From assembly GCA_947504045.1 (NCBI GenBank), contig CANNFY010000003.1:124001-188000 (forward strand): DNA of 64,000 nucleotides. Direction: 5' to 3'. The DNA comes from an uncultured Maribacter sp. (GTDB taxonomy: Bacteria > Bacteroidota > Bacteroidia > Flavobacteriales > Flavobacteriaceae). The stretch's first letter is position 1. Each line of letters starts with the position of its first letter. This document shows positions 17,537 to 26,107 of the stretch, piece after piece. The notes under the pieces are model-generated. The model saw nothing but the letters and a program-made list of their open reading frames with translations. It made no database searches and had not been told where the DNA came from. Position numbers and translations under genes: made by a program.

Positions 17537-17564
17537 TGTTTTTTGTGTTTATCTTCTAAATTTC

Positions 17565-17576
17565 AAGGGGGTAAAT
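17565..17576. promoter_or_regulatory. G5 box shared with the PII promoter, candidate nitrogen operator
   Basis: AAGGGGGTAAAT. Its last 11 bases are identical to a stretch in the PII/amtB promoter (minus strand, around 37882-37892). On the minus strand the C5 run lies 30 bases upstream of the GSII -7 element. See the finding on the shared nitrogen motif. Confidence 0.4.
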
Positions 17577-17617
17577 GTGTTAATTCTGTGAATTTTTTCT
17601 TTTTGCCCTGCATTTTA

Positions 17618-17627
17618 TGGGGGAAAT
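17618..17627. promoter_or_regulatory. Second G5 box in the GS intergenic region
   Basis: TGGGGGAAAT; the G5 run ends 28 bases before the GSIII -7 element at 17652. Similar but not identical to the 17565 box. Confidence 0.35.
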
Positions 17628-17651
17628 TATTAAATATTTAATTTTTGATAG

Positions 17652-17659
17652 TAATTTTG
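17652..17659 (+). promoter_or_regulatory. -7 promoter element for GSIII
   Basis: TAATTTTG, exact TAnnTTTG match, 41 bases before the GSIII ATG. Confidence 0.55.
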
Positions 17660-17700
17660 ATTTATTTTTCATTTTATTTACCTAATTAGAACTTGAAATT

Positions 17701-19887
17701 ATGTCTAAAATACGTTTTAAAGCTATAGCAGAAAGTGCAAAAAGAGAAAGCAACTCTATTCAAGAAAAAGGTAGGCGTTCAGCATTATTTTGTGTAAATG
17801 TGTTTAATGCAGAAAAAATGTTACAATACCTTACTAAAGATGCTTTAGAAAGTGTACAAGGAGCAATTTTTTCTGGAACTAAAATTGATAGGAAAATTGC
17901 AGATCAAGTTGCCGAAGCCATGAAAGGTTGGGCAATTTCAATGGGAGCAACACATTATACACACTGGTTTCAACCCTTAACCGGAAGCACTGCAGAAAAG
18001 CACGATGCTTTTTTTGATTTGCTGCCAGATGGTACCGCATTAGAAAAATTTGGAGGAGGACAATTGGTGCAACAAGAACCAGATGCTTCCAGTTTTCCAA
18101 GCGGCGGAATACGTAATACTTTTGAAGCTAGAGGGTATACAGCTTGGGATCCAACTTCACCTGCATTTATATACGGAACAACACTATGTGTTCCTACTGT
18201 TTTTGTATCTTATACAGGAGAAGCTTTAGATAATAAAGCACCCTTATTAAGAGCCTTACATGCTGTAGATGAAGCCGCAACTGCGGTAGCTAAATATTTT
18301 GATAAAACAGTAACTAAAGTAAATGCAACCTTAGGTTGGGAACAAGAATACTTTTTAATAGATAAAGCTTTAGCATTTTCTAGACCAGACATTATTTTAG
18401 CAGGAAGAACATTAGTAGGGCATACAGCAGCAAAAGGTCAGCAGCTTGAAGATCACTATTTTGGTGTTATACCTGGTAGAGTTCTTAGTTTTATGAGTGA
18501 TTTAGAAAAAGAATGTACAAAGCTTGGCATTCCTGTAAAAACAAGACATAACGAGGTGGCTCCAAACCAATTTGAATTAGCTCCTGTTTTTGAAGAAGCC
18601 AATTTAGCGGTAGATCATAACCTTTTGTTAATGGATGTTATGGAAAAAATAGCAGATAAACATGGGTTTAAAGTGCTTTTTCATGAAAAACCTTTTGCAG
18701 ATATAAACGGTTCCGGAAAACATAATAATTGGTCTTTAGCAACTAATACAGGTGTAAATTTACTTAGTCCGGGTTCTACACCAATGAAGAACTTGCAATT
18801 TTTAACCTTTTTTGTAAATACAATAAAAGCTGTAAATACCTACGAAGAATTATTGCGATCTTCCATAGCATCTGCAAGTAATGATCATAGGTTAGGAGCA
18901 AATGAGGCGCCGCCAGCAATTTTTTCTGTTTTTGTAGGTACACAATTAAGTAGAGTTTTAGATGAGTTAGAAGGGGTTTCGCAAGGAAAGCTTTCGCCAG
19001 AAGAAAAAACGGAGTTAAAACTTAATGTTGTAGGTAAAATACCAGAAATTTTATTAGATAATACCGATCGTAATAGAACATCGCCTTTTGCATTTACAGG
19101 AAATAAGTTTGAAATGCGTGGTGTTGGTTCTAAAACAAATTGCGCTAAACCAATGACTATTTTAAATACCATTGTAGCAAAGCAATTAAGAGATTTTAAA
19201 AAAGAAGTAGATAGCTTAGTAGATAAAAAGAACCTTAAAAAAGATGAGGCTATTTTTAATATTTTAAGAGAATATATAAAAACTTCTAAAAGAATTAGGT
19301 TTGATGGCGATGGGTATAGTGCAGAATGGGAAAAAGAAGCTAAAAGAAGAAAACTTAGTAATAATAAAACAACTCCAGAGGCTCTAAAAGTATTAACCTC
19401 TAAAGAAAGTATAGAGCTATTTAGAGTAACAAAAGTTTTAAGCGAGGTAGAGGTTCGAGCAAGACAAGAAGTAGAGCTAGAGTCTTATATTCTTCATTTG
19501 CAAATAGAAGGTCGTGTTTTAAACGAGTTGGTTTATAATCATATTTTACCATCTTCAATAGAATATCAAAATAAACTTATAAAAAATGTTATGGGTCTTA
19601 AAGATATTTATGGAGCGGCACATAAAAAATTAACAGATGGTCAATTAACTATTATAGAACAAATAGCAGAACATTTAGTTGAGGTTAAAAAGTTAACCGA
19701 TCATATGACTGATGCCAGAAAAAAAGCTAATAAATTATTAGATAGTACCAAAAAAGCTACAGCTTACTGCGAAAATGTAAAACCGTATTTTGATCAAATA
19801 AGATACCACTGTGATAAATTAGAGCAAGTTGTAGAAGACCAAATTTGGCCTCTAACAAAATATAGAGAACTGTTGTTTATTAAATAG
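17701..19887 (+). CDS. glnN: Glutamine synthetase III
   Basis: 728 aa, the long GSIII class typical of Bacteroidetes. The N-terminal region MSKIRFKAIAESAKRE is followed by the GSIII_N domain containing HYTHWFQPLTGSTAEKHDAF (about residues 81-100). The catalytic core has GWEQEYFLID (about 213-222), RHNEVAPNQFELAP (about 282-295), HEKPFADINGSGKHNNWSL (about 326-344) and NRTSPFAFTGNKFE (about 459-472). A C-terminal helical domain follows. Makes glutamine from glutamate, ammonia and ATP in the cytoplasm. Divergent from GSII; GSIII in this phylum is usually nitrogen-regulated. Confidence 0.96.
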   Translation: MSKIRFKAIAESAKRESNSIQEKGRRSALFCVNVFNAEKMLQYLTKDALESVQGAIFSGTKIDRKIADQVAEAMKGWAISMGATHYTHWFQPLTGSTAEKHDAFFDLLPDGTALEKFGGGQLVQQEPDASSFPSGGIRNTFEARGYTAWDPTSPAFIYGTTLCVPTVFVSYTGEALDNKAPLLRALHAVDEAATAVAKYFDKTVTKVNATLGWEQEYFLIDKALAFSRPDIILAGRTLVGHTAAKGQQLEDHYFGVIPGRVLSFMSDLEKECTKLGIPVKTRHNEVAPNQFELAPVFEEANLAVDHNLLLMDVMEKIADKHGFKVLFHEKPFADINGSGKHNNWSLATNTGVNLLSPGSTPMKNLQFLTFFVNTIKAVNTYEELLRSSIASASNDHRLGANEAPPAIFSVFVGTQLSRVLDELEGVSQGKLSPEEKTELKLNVVGKIPEILLDNTDRNRTSPFAFTGNKFEMRGVGSKTNCAKPMTILNTIVAKQLRDFKKEVDSLVDKKNLKKDEAIFNILREYIKTSKRIRFDGDGYSAEWEKEAKRRKLSNNKTTPEALKVLTSKESIELFRVTKVLSEVEVRARQEVELESYILHLQIEGRVLNELVYNHILPSSIEYQNKLIKNVMGLKDIYGAAHKKLTDGQLTIIEQIAEHLVEVKKLTDHMTDARKKANKLLDSTKKATAYCENVKPYFDQIRYHCDKLEQVVEDQIWPLTKYRELLFIK

Positions 19888-19933
19888 TTTATATTAAACT
19901 ATTAATTATAGTAACCATATTTAAGGTTTCTAT

Positions 19934-19941
19934 TATTTTTG
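19934..19941 (+). promoter_or_regulatory. -7 promoter element for purM
   Basis: TATTTTTG, TAnnTTTG match, 16 bases before the purM ATG at 19958. Confidence 0.5.
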
Positions 19942-19957
19942 CACCAAATACATTAGA

Positions 19958-21136
19958 ATGAGTTCATCCAATAGTAAAAGATACGATCAAAGAGGTGTTT
20001 CTGCATCAAAAGAAGATGTGCATAACGCAATAAAAAATATAGATAAGGGTCTGTTTCCTAAGGCTTTTTGTAAAATAGTGCCAGACTATTTAACAAATGA
20101 CGAGGAATATTGTTTAGTAATGCATGCAGATGGCGCAGGAACTAAATCTTCTTTAGCGTATATGTATTGGAAAGAAACAGGAGATGTTTCTGTATGGAAA
20201 GGCATTGCGCAAGATGCCCTTATTATGAATATTGATGACCTTATTTGTGTAGGTGCTACAGATAATATTATGCTTTCTTCAACCATAGGCAGAAATAAAA
20301 ATTTAATACCAGGAGAGGTTCTTTCTGCTATTATTAATGGAACAGAAGAGTTAATTTCAGATTTAAAAGAACATGGTATTGTAATACATTCTACAGGAGG
20401 AGAAACTGCTGATGTTGGAGATTTGGTTAGAACAATAATAGTAGATTCTACTGTTACTGCTCGATTAAAAAAAGAAAATGTAATAGATAATGCAAACATA
20501 AAAGCAGGTGATGTTATTGTAGGTTTTGCATCTTACGGAAAAGCTACTTATGAAAATGAGTATAATGGCGGAATGGGTAGTAATGGTCTTACCTCTGCAA
20601 GGCACGATGTTTTTTCTAAATATCTTGCAAACAAATATCCCGAAAGTTATGATGCTTCTGTTCCAGAAGATTTAGTGTATTCTGGAGGAGTAAAATTAAC
20701 AGATGAAGTAGAAAATGCACCAATAAATGCAGGTAAATTGGTTTTGTCACCAACAAGAACTTATGCTCCTGTAGTAAAACAAATTCTTAAAAAATATACT
20801 TCAAAACAGGTGCACGGCATGATCCATTGTAGTGGTGGAGCTCAAACAAAAATTTTACATTTTGTAGATAATTTGCATATTATTAAAGATAATATGTTGC
20901 CTGTGCCACCACTTTTTAAATTAATTCAAGAACAATCCAATACAGATTGGAAAGAAATGTATCAAGTATTTAATTGTGGCCATAGATTAGAAGCTTATGT
21001 TTCTCCAGAGATTGCGGAAGATTTAATAGCAATTGGAAAAGAGTTTGGTATTGATGCACAAATAATTGGTCGTGTAGAAGAATCTTCTTCTAAAAAGCTT
21101 ACTATTAAAAGTGAGTACGGCACCTTTATTTACTAA
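19958..21136 (+). CDS. purM: Phosphoribosylformylglycinamidine cyclo-ligase (AIR synthase)
   Basis: 392 aa, somewhat longer than the 345-aa E. coli enzyme, as usual for Bacteroidetes. Makes aminoimidazole ribotide from FGAM with ATP in de novo purine synthesis. The N-terminal RYDQRGVSASKED, HADGAGTKSSLAYMYWK (about residues 52-68), the GETADVGDLVRT loop (about 149-160) and GMIHCSGGAQTKILHF (about 287-302) fit the PurM/PurL ATP-binding fold. Stand-alone purine gene here, with its own -7 element; not in a pur operon. Confidence 0.92.
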   Translation: MSSSNSKRYDQRGVSASKEDVHNAIKNIDKGLFPKAFCKIVPDYLTNDEEYCLVMHADGAGTKSSLAYMYWKETGDVSVWKGIAQDALIMNIDDLICVGATDNIMLSSTIGRNKNLIPGEVLSAIINGTEELISDLKEHGIVIHSTGGETADVGDLVRTIIVDSTVTARLKKENVIDNANIKAGDVIVGFASYGKATYENEYNGGMGSNGLTSARHDVFSKYLANKYPESYDASVPEDLVYSGGVKLTDEVENAPINAGKLVLSPTRTYAPVVKQILKKYTSKQVHGMIHCSGGAQTKILHFVDNLHIIKDNMLPVPPLFKLIQEQSNTDWKEMYQVFNCGHRLEAYVSPEIAEDLIAIGKEFGIDAQIIGRVEESSSKKLTIKSEYGTFIY

Positions 21137-21185
21137 GGTATACGATAACTAATTTTCTGCCGTTTTTATAATAAAGTATACCATT

Positions 21186-21626
21186 ATGAAACGTAAGGAG
21201 TTTTTAAGAAGTGTAGGAGCAGGGGCTGCTTTTGCTGTTTTGTACCCTTGTATGGGAAGTTGTTCTAAAGATTCCACAAATGGGAACATAGTTGTAGAGC
21301 CAGATGAGGTTAATTTTACGGTAGATTTAAACTCTGAAGAAGGTCAAAAACTAAATGCAAACGGTAGTTTTATTCTTAAAAATTATGTTGTTGTTGCTAA
21401 AAATTTAGAAGGAGAATTTGTTGCTGCTTCTCAGGTATGTAGCCATCAACAATATGATCAAGTCCGTTTTGTTTCTATAGAAGGAGGTATCTTTCATTGT
21501 GATGTTCATGGGTCTAAATTTGCCCAAGATGGTTCACCATTAAATCAGGTTCAAGGGGATGTTGCTAAACCAATTAAAATCTATAACATAGAAAGAAACG
21601 GCGATATTCTAACTATTACTGCCTAA
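21186..21626 (+). CDS. Rieske [2Fe-2S] lipoprotein
   Basis: 146 aa. N-terminus MKRKEFLRSVGAGAAFAVLY is Tat-like (basic, then Gly/Ala-rich), followed by PCMGSC with a lipobox Cys26, so it is probably exported folded and lipid-anchored. Rieske ligands are Cys85-x-His87 and Cys105-x2-His108 (HCDVHGSKF). Single-domain ferredoxin-like Rieske proteins pass electrons between periplasmic partners; the partner is not known. The apbE gene follows 51 bases later, suggesting a link with a flavoprotein in extracytoplasmic electron transfer. Confidence 0.88.
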   Translation: MKRKEFLRSVGAGAAFAVLYPCMGSCSKDSTNGNIVVEPDEVNFTVDLNSEEGQKLNANGSFILKNYVVVAKNLEGEFVAASQVCSHQQYDQVRFVSIEGGIFHCDVHGSKFAQDGSPLNQVQGDVAKPIKIYNIERNGDILTITA

Positions 21627-21677
21627 GAATTTGAACCCTTTTATTTTCATGTTTTATAATTTTCAAAACACAAAAAA

Positions 21678-22673
21678 TTGAGAACCTTAATTTCTTTATT
21701 ATTTGGTTTTTTAGTTATAGTTGGGTATTCTCAAGAGAAGAAATATGTGACTGTTAAAAAAAAGATTCCTATTATGGGGGAAACTTTTGATATAACAGTA
21801 GTTGCGATTAATGAAGAGTTAGGCTATATAAATATAGACGAAGCCGCTGCAGAAATACAAAGAATAGAAAAACTTATATCTTCATGGGATAAAGATTCTG
21901 AAACTAGTAAAATAAATACTAACGCAGGAGTAAAACCAGTAAAAGTAAGTGCAGAATTATTTACATTAATAGAAAGATCCAAGCAAATATCAGAACTAAC
22001 AGATGGAGCTTTTGATATTACTTATGCTTCTATAAATGAAGTTTGGAAATTTAATGGTAGTATGCAACATTTTCCAACATCCGATGAGGTTAAAAAATCT
22101 ATTGTAAATGTTGGTTATAAGAATATAATTTTAGACAAAGACAAGCTTACTGTTTATTTAAAAAATAAAGGAACTAGAATATCTTTTGGAGCAATAGGTA
22201 AAGGTTATGCAGTTGACAAAGCAAAATCACTTTTAGTATCTAAGCAGGTTATTGCAGGGGTAATTAATGCAGGAGGAGATATTACAACATGGGGAACAAA
22301 AGCAAGCGGAGAAAAATGGTTACTTGGGGTGTCTAACCCTTTAAGTAACTACAAAATAGTTGCTTGGCTGCCAATAGTTGAGTCTTCTGTTACTACATCT
22401 GATGTATATGAAAAATATGTCATATTTAAAGGAAAAAAATATGGGCATATAATAGACCCCAGAACCGGTTATCCTGTACAAGGGGTAAAAAAAGTTACAA
22501 TTTTTGCCAAAAGCGCAGAGCTTTGCGATGCTTTAACAACAGCAGTTTTGGTACTAGGTTTAAAAAAAGGAAGCTCTTTAATAAATCAACTAGGAGGCAC
22601 AGAGGCAATCTTGGTAGATGATAAAAATCAAATACATAAAACCAACGGGTTAATATTAGATAAGGTAAACTAA
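21678..22673 (+). CDS. apbE: FAD:protein FMN transferase (ApbE)
   Basis: 331 aa from a TTG start at 21678; no in-frame ATG lies upstream that keeps the signal peptide, and TTG puts RTLISLLFGFLVIVGYSQ directly at the N-terminus. ApbE transfers FMN from FAD to Thr/Ser of periplasmic flavoproteins such as NqrB/NqrC, with Mg2+. Motifs: MGETFDITV (about 33-41), ISSWDKDSETSKIN (about 71-84), DGAFDIT (about 109-115), SFGAIGKGYAVDKA (about 173-186), NAGGDI (about 201-206) and the late HIIDPRTGYP plus ALTTAVLVLG. Downstream of the Rieske lipoprotein, same strand. Confidence 0.93.
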   Translation: MRTLISLLFGFLVIVGYSQEKKYVTVKKKIPIMGETFDITVVAINEELGYINIDEAAAEIQRIEKLISSWDKDSETSKINTNAGVKPVKVSAELFTLIERSKQISELTDGAFDITYASINEVWKFNGSMQHFPTSDEVKKSIVNVGYKNIILDKDKLTVYLKNKGTRISFGAIGKGYAVDKAKSLLVSKQVIAGVINAGGDITTWGTKASGEKWLLGVSNPLSNYKIVAWLPIVESSVTTSDVYEKYVIFKGKKYGHIIDPRTGYPVQGVKKVTIFAKSAELCDALTTAVLVLGLKKGSSLINQLGGTEAILVDDKNQIHKTNGLILDKVN

Positions 22674-22754
22674 AATATTTATTTGTTTATATTGATTTGC
22701 AATTATTAAATCTTCAAATTTATTGTAAATTCGCAATCCAAGTGATGTAAGATT

Positions 22755-23831
22755 ATGATAGACAAACTAAATATTGTAAAGCAACGTTTTGATGAGGTTT
22801 CTGACCTTATCATTCAGCCAGATGTAATATCAGACCAAAAACGTTATGTACAATTAACAAAAGAATATAAGGATCTAAAAGACCTTATGGATAAACGTGA
22901 TGAGTACATAACATACACAAGTAATATAGAAGAAGCAGAAGAGATTCTTGCAGATGGGAGTGATGCCGAAATGGTAGAAATGGCCAAAATGCAGTTAGAA
23001 GAAGCTAAAGCTTCTTTACCGCAATTGGAAGAAGATATTAAGCTAATGCTTATACCAAAAGACCCTGAAGATGCTAAAGACGTTGTAGTTGAAATTAGAG
23101 CAGGAACAGGTGGTGATGAAGCTAGTATTTTTGCAGGAGATTTATTTAGAATGTATACTAAGTATTGTGAAGGTAGAGGTTGGAAAACTAATGTTATAGA
23201 TTTAAGTGAAGGTACTAGTGGCGGTTATAAAGAAATTCAGTTTGAAGTTAATGGGGCAGATGTTTACGGTACTTTAAAATTTGAGGCAGGGGTACACCGT
23301 GTACAACGTGTACCACAAACCGAAACACAAGGTAGAGTACATACAAGTGCTGCTACAGTAATGGTTTTGCCAGAAGCTGAAGATTTTGATGTGCAAATAG
23401 ATCCTAAAGATGTTCGTATAGATTTTTTCTGTTCTTCAGGTCCTGGTGGGCAATCTGTAAATACAACTTATTCAGCTGTTCGTTTAACACACGTACCTAC
23501 AGGCTTAGTGGCACAATGTCAAGATCAAAAATCACAACATAAAAATAAAGAAAAAGCTTTTAAAGTACTTCGTTCTCGTTTATACGATTTAGAACTTGCA
23601 AAAAAGCAAGAAGAAGATGCTGCAAAAAGAAATTCTCAAGTTAGTAGTGGAGACCGTTCTGCAAAAATTAGAACCTATAACTATGCTCAAGGTAGAGTTA
23701 CAGATCATAGAATAGGATTAACACTTTATGATTTACAGAATATTATAAATGGTGATATTCAGAAAATAATAGATGAGCTTAGTTTGGTAGAAAACACCGA
23801 GAAATTAAAAGAAGCATCCGGAATTTTTTAA
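22755..23831 (+). CDS. prfA: Peptide chain release factor 1
   Basis: 358 aa, full length. Terminates translation at UAA and UAG. Domain order: helical N-domain (1-105), codon-recognition domain with [23 protein letters not shown] (about 195-217), then the catalytic GGQ loop in [12 protein letters not shown] (about residues 232-243; Gln methylation site), and the C-terminal helices. Starts with ATG at 22755; a TAAATTCG sequence (22726-22733) resembles the -7 element. pyrF follows after 6 bases, so the two share a message. Confidence 0.97.
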   Translation: MIDKLNIVKQRFDEVSDLIIQPDVISDQKRYVQLTKEYKDLKDLMDKRDEYITYTSNIEEAEEILADGSDAEMVEMAKMQLEEAKASLPQLEEDIKLMLIPKDPEDAKDVVVEIRAGTGGDEASIFAGDLFRMYTKYCEGRGWKTNVIDLSEGTSGGYKEIQFEVNGADVYGTLKFEAGVHRVQRVPQTETQGRVHTSAATVMVLPEAEDFDVQIDPKDVRIDFFCSSGPGGQSVNTTYSAVRLTHVPTGLVAQCQDQKSQHKNKEKAFKVLRSRLYDLELAKKQEEDAAKRNSQVSSGDRSAKIRTYNYAQGRVTDHRIGLTLYDLQNIINGDIQKIIDELSLVENTEKLKEASGIF

Positions 23832-23837
23832 AAGAAA

Positions 23838-24650
23838 ATGACTACAGAAGAATTAGTTGCACAAATACGTTTAAAAGAATCTTTTCTTTGTATTGGTTTA
23901 GATACCAATTTAGAAAAAATACCATCTCACTTATTAAAAGAAGAGGATCCTATTTTTGAATTTAATAAGGCAATTATAGACGCTACCCATCATTTATGTG
24001 TAGCATACAAGCCTAACATAGCATTTTATGAGGCTTATGGTATAAAAGGGTGGATTGCTTTAGATAAAACTATAAAGTACTTAAACGCTAATTATCCAGA
24101 GTTGTATACCATAGCAGATGCTAAGCGTGGAGACATAGGTAATACATCTACAAGGTACGCTAAAGCATTTTTTGAGGATATGGAGTTTGATTCTGTTACC
24201 ATTGCTCCATATATGGGAAAAGATTCTGTAGAGCCTTTTTTAGCTTTTAAAAATAAACATACAATTCTATTAGCACTTACATCTAACAAAGGTGCTTACG
24301 ATTTTCAAACTAAATTAATTGATGGTAAAGAGTTGTATAAAGAAGTTTTAGAAACCTCAAAAACATATGATAATTCTGAAAATTTGATGTATGTAGTAGG
24401 AGCAACTAAAGCGTCTTTTTTATCAGAAATAAGAACTATTGTACCAAATAACTTTTTGCTTGTGCCAGGCGTTGGAGCGCAGGGGGGAAGTTTAGAAGAA
24501 GTATATAAATATGGCGCAAATAAACAAATAGGTTTACTTGTAAATTCTTCTAGAGGTATTATATATGCTTCTAATGGTAATAATTTTACAGAAGAAGCAG
24601 CTAAAAGCGCATTACAGCTTCAAGAACAAATGAAAAAATTAATGAGCTAA
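23838..24650 (+). CDS. pyrF: Orotidine-5'-phosphate decarboxylase (long type)
   Basis: 270 aa. Converts OMP to UMP, the last step of pyrimidine synthesis. The signature [15 protein letters not shown] (about residues 94-108) carries the catalytic Asp-x-Lys-x2-Asp; [13 protein letters not shown] at residues 17-29 and VPGVGAQGG (about 211-219) complete the TIM-barrel active site. Belongs to the type-2 PyrF subgroup, longer than the 230-aa E. coli enzyme. Translated from the prfA message (6-base gap). Convergent with a small minus-strand gene 2 bases after its stop. Confidence 0.95.
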   Translation: MTTEELVAQIRLKESFLCIGLDTNLEKIPSHLLKEEDPIFEFNKAIIDATHHLCVAYKPNIAFYEAYGIKGWIALDKTIKYLNANYPELYTIADAKRGDIGNTSTRYAKAFFEDMEFDSVTIAPYMGKDSVEPFLAFKNKHTILLALTSNKGAYDFQTKLIDGKELYKEVLETSKTYDNSENLMYVVGATKASFLSEIRTIVPNNFLLVPGVGAQGGSLEEVYKYGANKQIGLLVNSSRGIIYASNGNNFTEEAAKSALQLQEQMKKLMS

Positions 24651-24652
24651 AC

Positions 24653-24850
24653 TTACTGTATTAGTTTCTCTAAATCTTTTTTTATTTTTTGTGCCTTTGA
24701 ATTAAAAAATTCACCAAGCCTAGTATCTGTGTTATTTAAATTACTAGCTTTTTCTATAAAGTTTTGGTATTGATACTCTAAAAAATTTATTGTTTTACTT
24801 CCGCTTCCTAATGGAGTTGTTGATCCAACCTTGCAATATTGTTTGTTCAT
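24653..24850 (-). CDS. Small conserved-looking hypothetical protein, 65 aa
   Basis: Starts MNKQYCKVGSTTPLGSGSK, then a mixed helical stretch (INFLEYQYQNFIEKASNL) and a lysine-rich C-terminus. No signal peptide or membrane span. I do not recognise a named family. A perfect TATATTTG promoter element lies 22 bases upstream of the ATG, which makes it a credible gene rather than chance. It meets pyrF head-on with only 2 bases between stop codons. Confidence 0.65.
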   Translation of the reverse strand: MNKQYCKVGSTTPLGSGSKTINFLEYQYQNFIEKASNLNNTDTRLGEFFNSKAQKIKKDLEKLIQ

Positions 24851-24872
24851 AATAGTAGTTAATGTGTGTTTA

Positions 24873-24880
24873 CAAATATA
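24873..24880 (-). promoter_or_regulatory. -7 promoter element for the 65-aa gene
   Basis: TATATTTG on the minus strand, exact consensus match, 22 bases upstream of the ATG at 24850. Confidence 0.6.
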
Positions 24881-25079
24881 CGTTTGAAAAGTGTTTTTAG
24901 ACGTTTGTATAGTATGGCATACATCTAATTAATAGGTAATTCATCTTTATTTTACCAGATATTGTTTTTTGGTTCTTTTGTTAATAGAAAAAGTGTTAAA
25001 AAAAAGTGCATTTCATCGAATATTTAAAAAGATTTAATACATTGTAGCTTGCAAAAAAATAATAGAAAAAGAAAATATT

Positions 25080-25862
25080 TTGCTTAGTTATACAAAATAC
25101 ATACATGAAAATTCGGATACCTGGGTAACTTTTGTACATGGTGCAGGTGGTAGTTCTAAAATATGGTATAAACAAGTAAAAGAGTTTAGAAAGCGCTTTA
25201 ATGTACTTTTGTTAGATTTAAGAGGGCACGGAAATTCTGTAACATCAAATCTCTTAAAAGATTATAATGCTATTTATACTTTTGATTCTTTATCTGAAGA
25301 TATTATAGAGGTAATTAATCATGAGAATATTAAAAAATCTCATTTTATAGGAATTTCTTTGGGAACTATAATTATTAGAGCTCTAGCGGAAAAGCATCCA
25401 GAAAGAGTTTTAAGCATGGTTATGGGAGGAGCAATAATAAAACTTGGTTTTACATCACGTATGCTATTAGGTTTAAGTTTAAAATTAAAGAAGATAGTTT
25501 CTTATGATAAACTGTATAACCTACTTACTTTTTTTATTATGCCTAACAAAAATCATAAAGAATCTAGATTGTTATATTTAAAAGAATCTAAAAGAATATA
25601 CGAAGAAGAATTTCTTAAATGGTTTAGTCTAGCAGTTGAAATTAACCCTTTGCTCAGGTTTTTTAGATCTGTAGAATTAAAAATACCTACTTTATATATT
25701 ATGGGAGAAGAGGATTATCTCTTTTTGCCAAGTATTCGTAAAATTGTGGAGAAGCATACTGCCTCTAATTTATTTGTGGTAGAAGATTGTGGACATGTAG
25801 TAAATGTAGAACAACCAAAACTTTATAATAATATGGTTTTAGGTTACCTTGCAGGATTTTAA
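25080..25862 (+). CDS. Alpha/beta-fold hydrolase
   Basis: 260 aa from a TTG start at 25080. No ATG in frame precedes the conserved core, and the first strand (VTFVHGAGGSSKIW with the oxyanion HGxGG) starts only 15 residues in, so TTG is the best choice. Nucleophile elbow GISLG (Ser about 92), acid in MGEEDYLFLP (Asp about 216), His in DCGHVVNVEQP (about 237). Cytoplasmic; substrate unknown. A homologue of MhpC/BioH-type carboxylesterases. Stand-alone gene; candidate structured RNA lies downstream. Confidence 0.85.
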   Translation: MLSYTKYIHENSDTWVTFVHGAGGSSKIWYKQVKEFRKRFNVLLLDLRGHGNSVTSNLLKDYNAIYTFDSLSEDIIEVINHENIKKSHFIGISLGTIIIRALAEKHPERVLSMVMGGAIIKLGFTSRMLLGLSLKLKKIVSYDKLYNLLTFFIMPNKNHKESRLLYLKESKRIYEEEFLKWFSLAVEINPLLRFFRSVELKIPTLYIMGEEDYLFLPSIRKIVEKHTASNLFVVEDCGHVVNVEQPKLYNNMVLGYLAGF

Positions 25863-25889
25863 ATCTGTTTACTATTAAAAAGTAAATTA

Positions 25890-26056
25890 CAGCCCTGATT
25901 TTTCCTTGATAGCTAATTCAAATAAAGACCTCCTAAAAATGAAAATTAAAACTTTCGTTAAAAGTTGGTGATCAAGGCTGCCACATAATTTACTGGCGTA
26001 AAATAAAGGCATTTGCGTAAGAAAAAGGGTAAACCTTATAAAGGTTTACTTTTTTA
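25890..26056 (+). ncRNA. Candidate structured small RNA with terminator
   Basis: Non-coding stretch between convergent genes. CCTTGAT (25904-25910) pairs with ATCAAGG (25971-25977), extended by CAG (25890-25892) with CTG (25978-25980), enclosing a small hairpin AACTTT/AAAGTT (25950-25955/25961-25966) and an unpaired stretch containing CCTCCT (25929-25934). Further 3' is a 48-base segment and then an intrinsic terminator. No Rfam family was recognised, and no exact -7 element was seen upstream. It could instead be a long 3' UTR of the hydrolase gene. Confidence 0.4.
26029..26056 (+). terminator. Rho-independent terminator
   Basis: GTAAACCTT (26029-26037) pairs with AAGGTTTAC (26041-26049) around ATA, followed by TTTTTTA. 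It ends the plus-strand transcript carrying the hydrolase gene or candidate RNA; on the minus strand it is also downstream of the 26108-27625 gene. Confidence 0.85.
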
Positions 26057-26107
26057 TTTTAAAATTACTTGTTTTTTATACTTGGTAAAGTGCTTTTAAT
26101 TAGTTAA

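Noticed and set aside
18885-19172. 95-codon open frame antisense to GSIII (and similar ones at 17879-18100 and 20086-20499)
   Set aside because: All lie wholly inside strongly conserved genes, have no start context, and have no plausible protein pattern.
25939-25971. 10-codon leader peptide ORF inside the candidate RNA
   Set aside because: No cluster of a single amino-acid codon and no biosynthetic gene downstream; it lies across a predicted hairpin, so attenuation is not supported.
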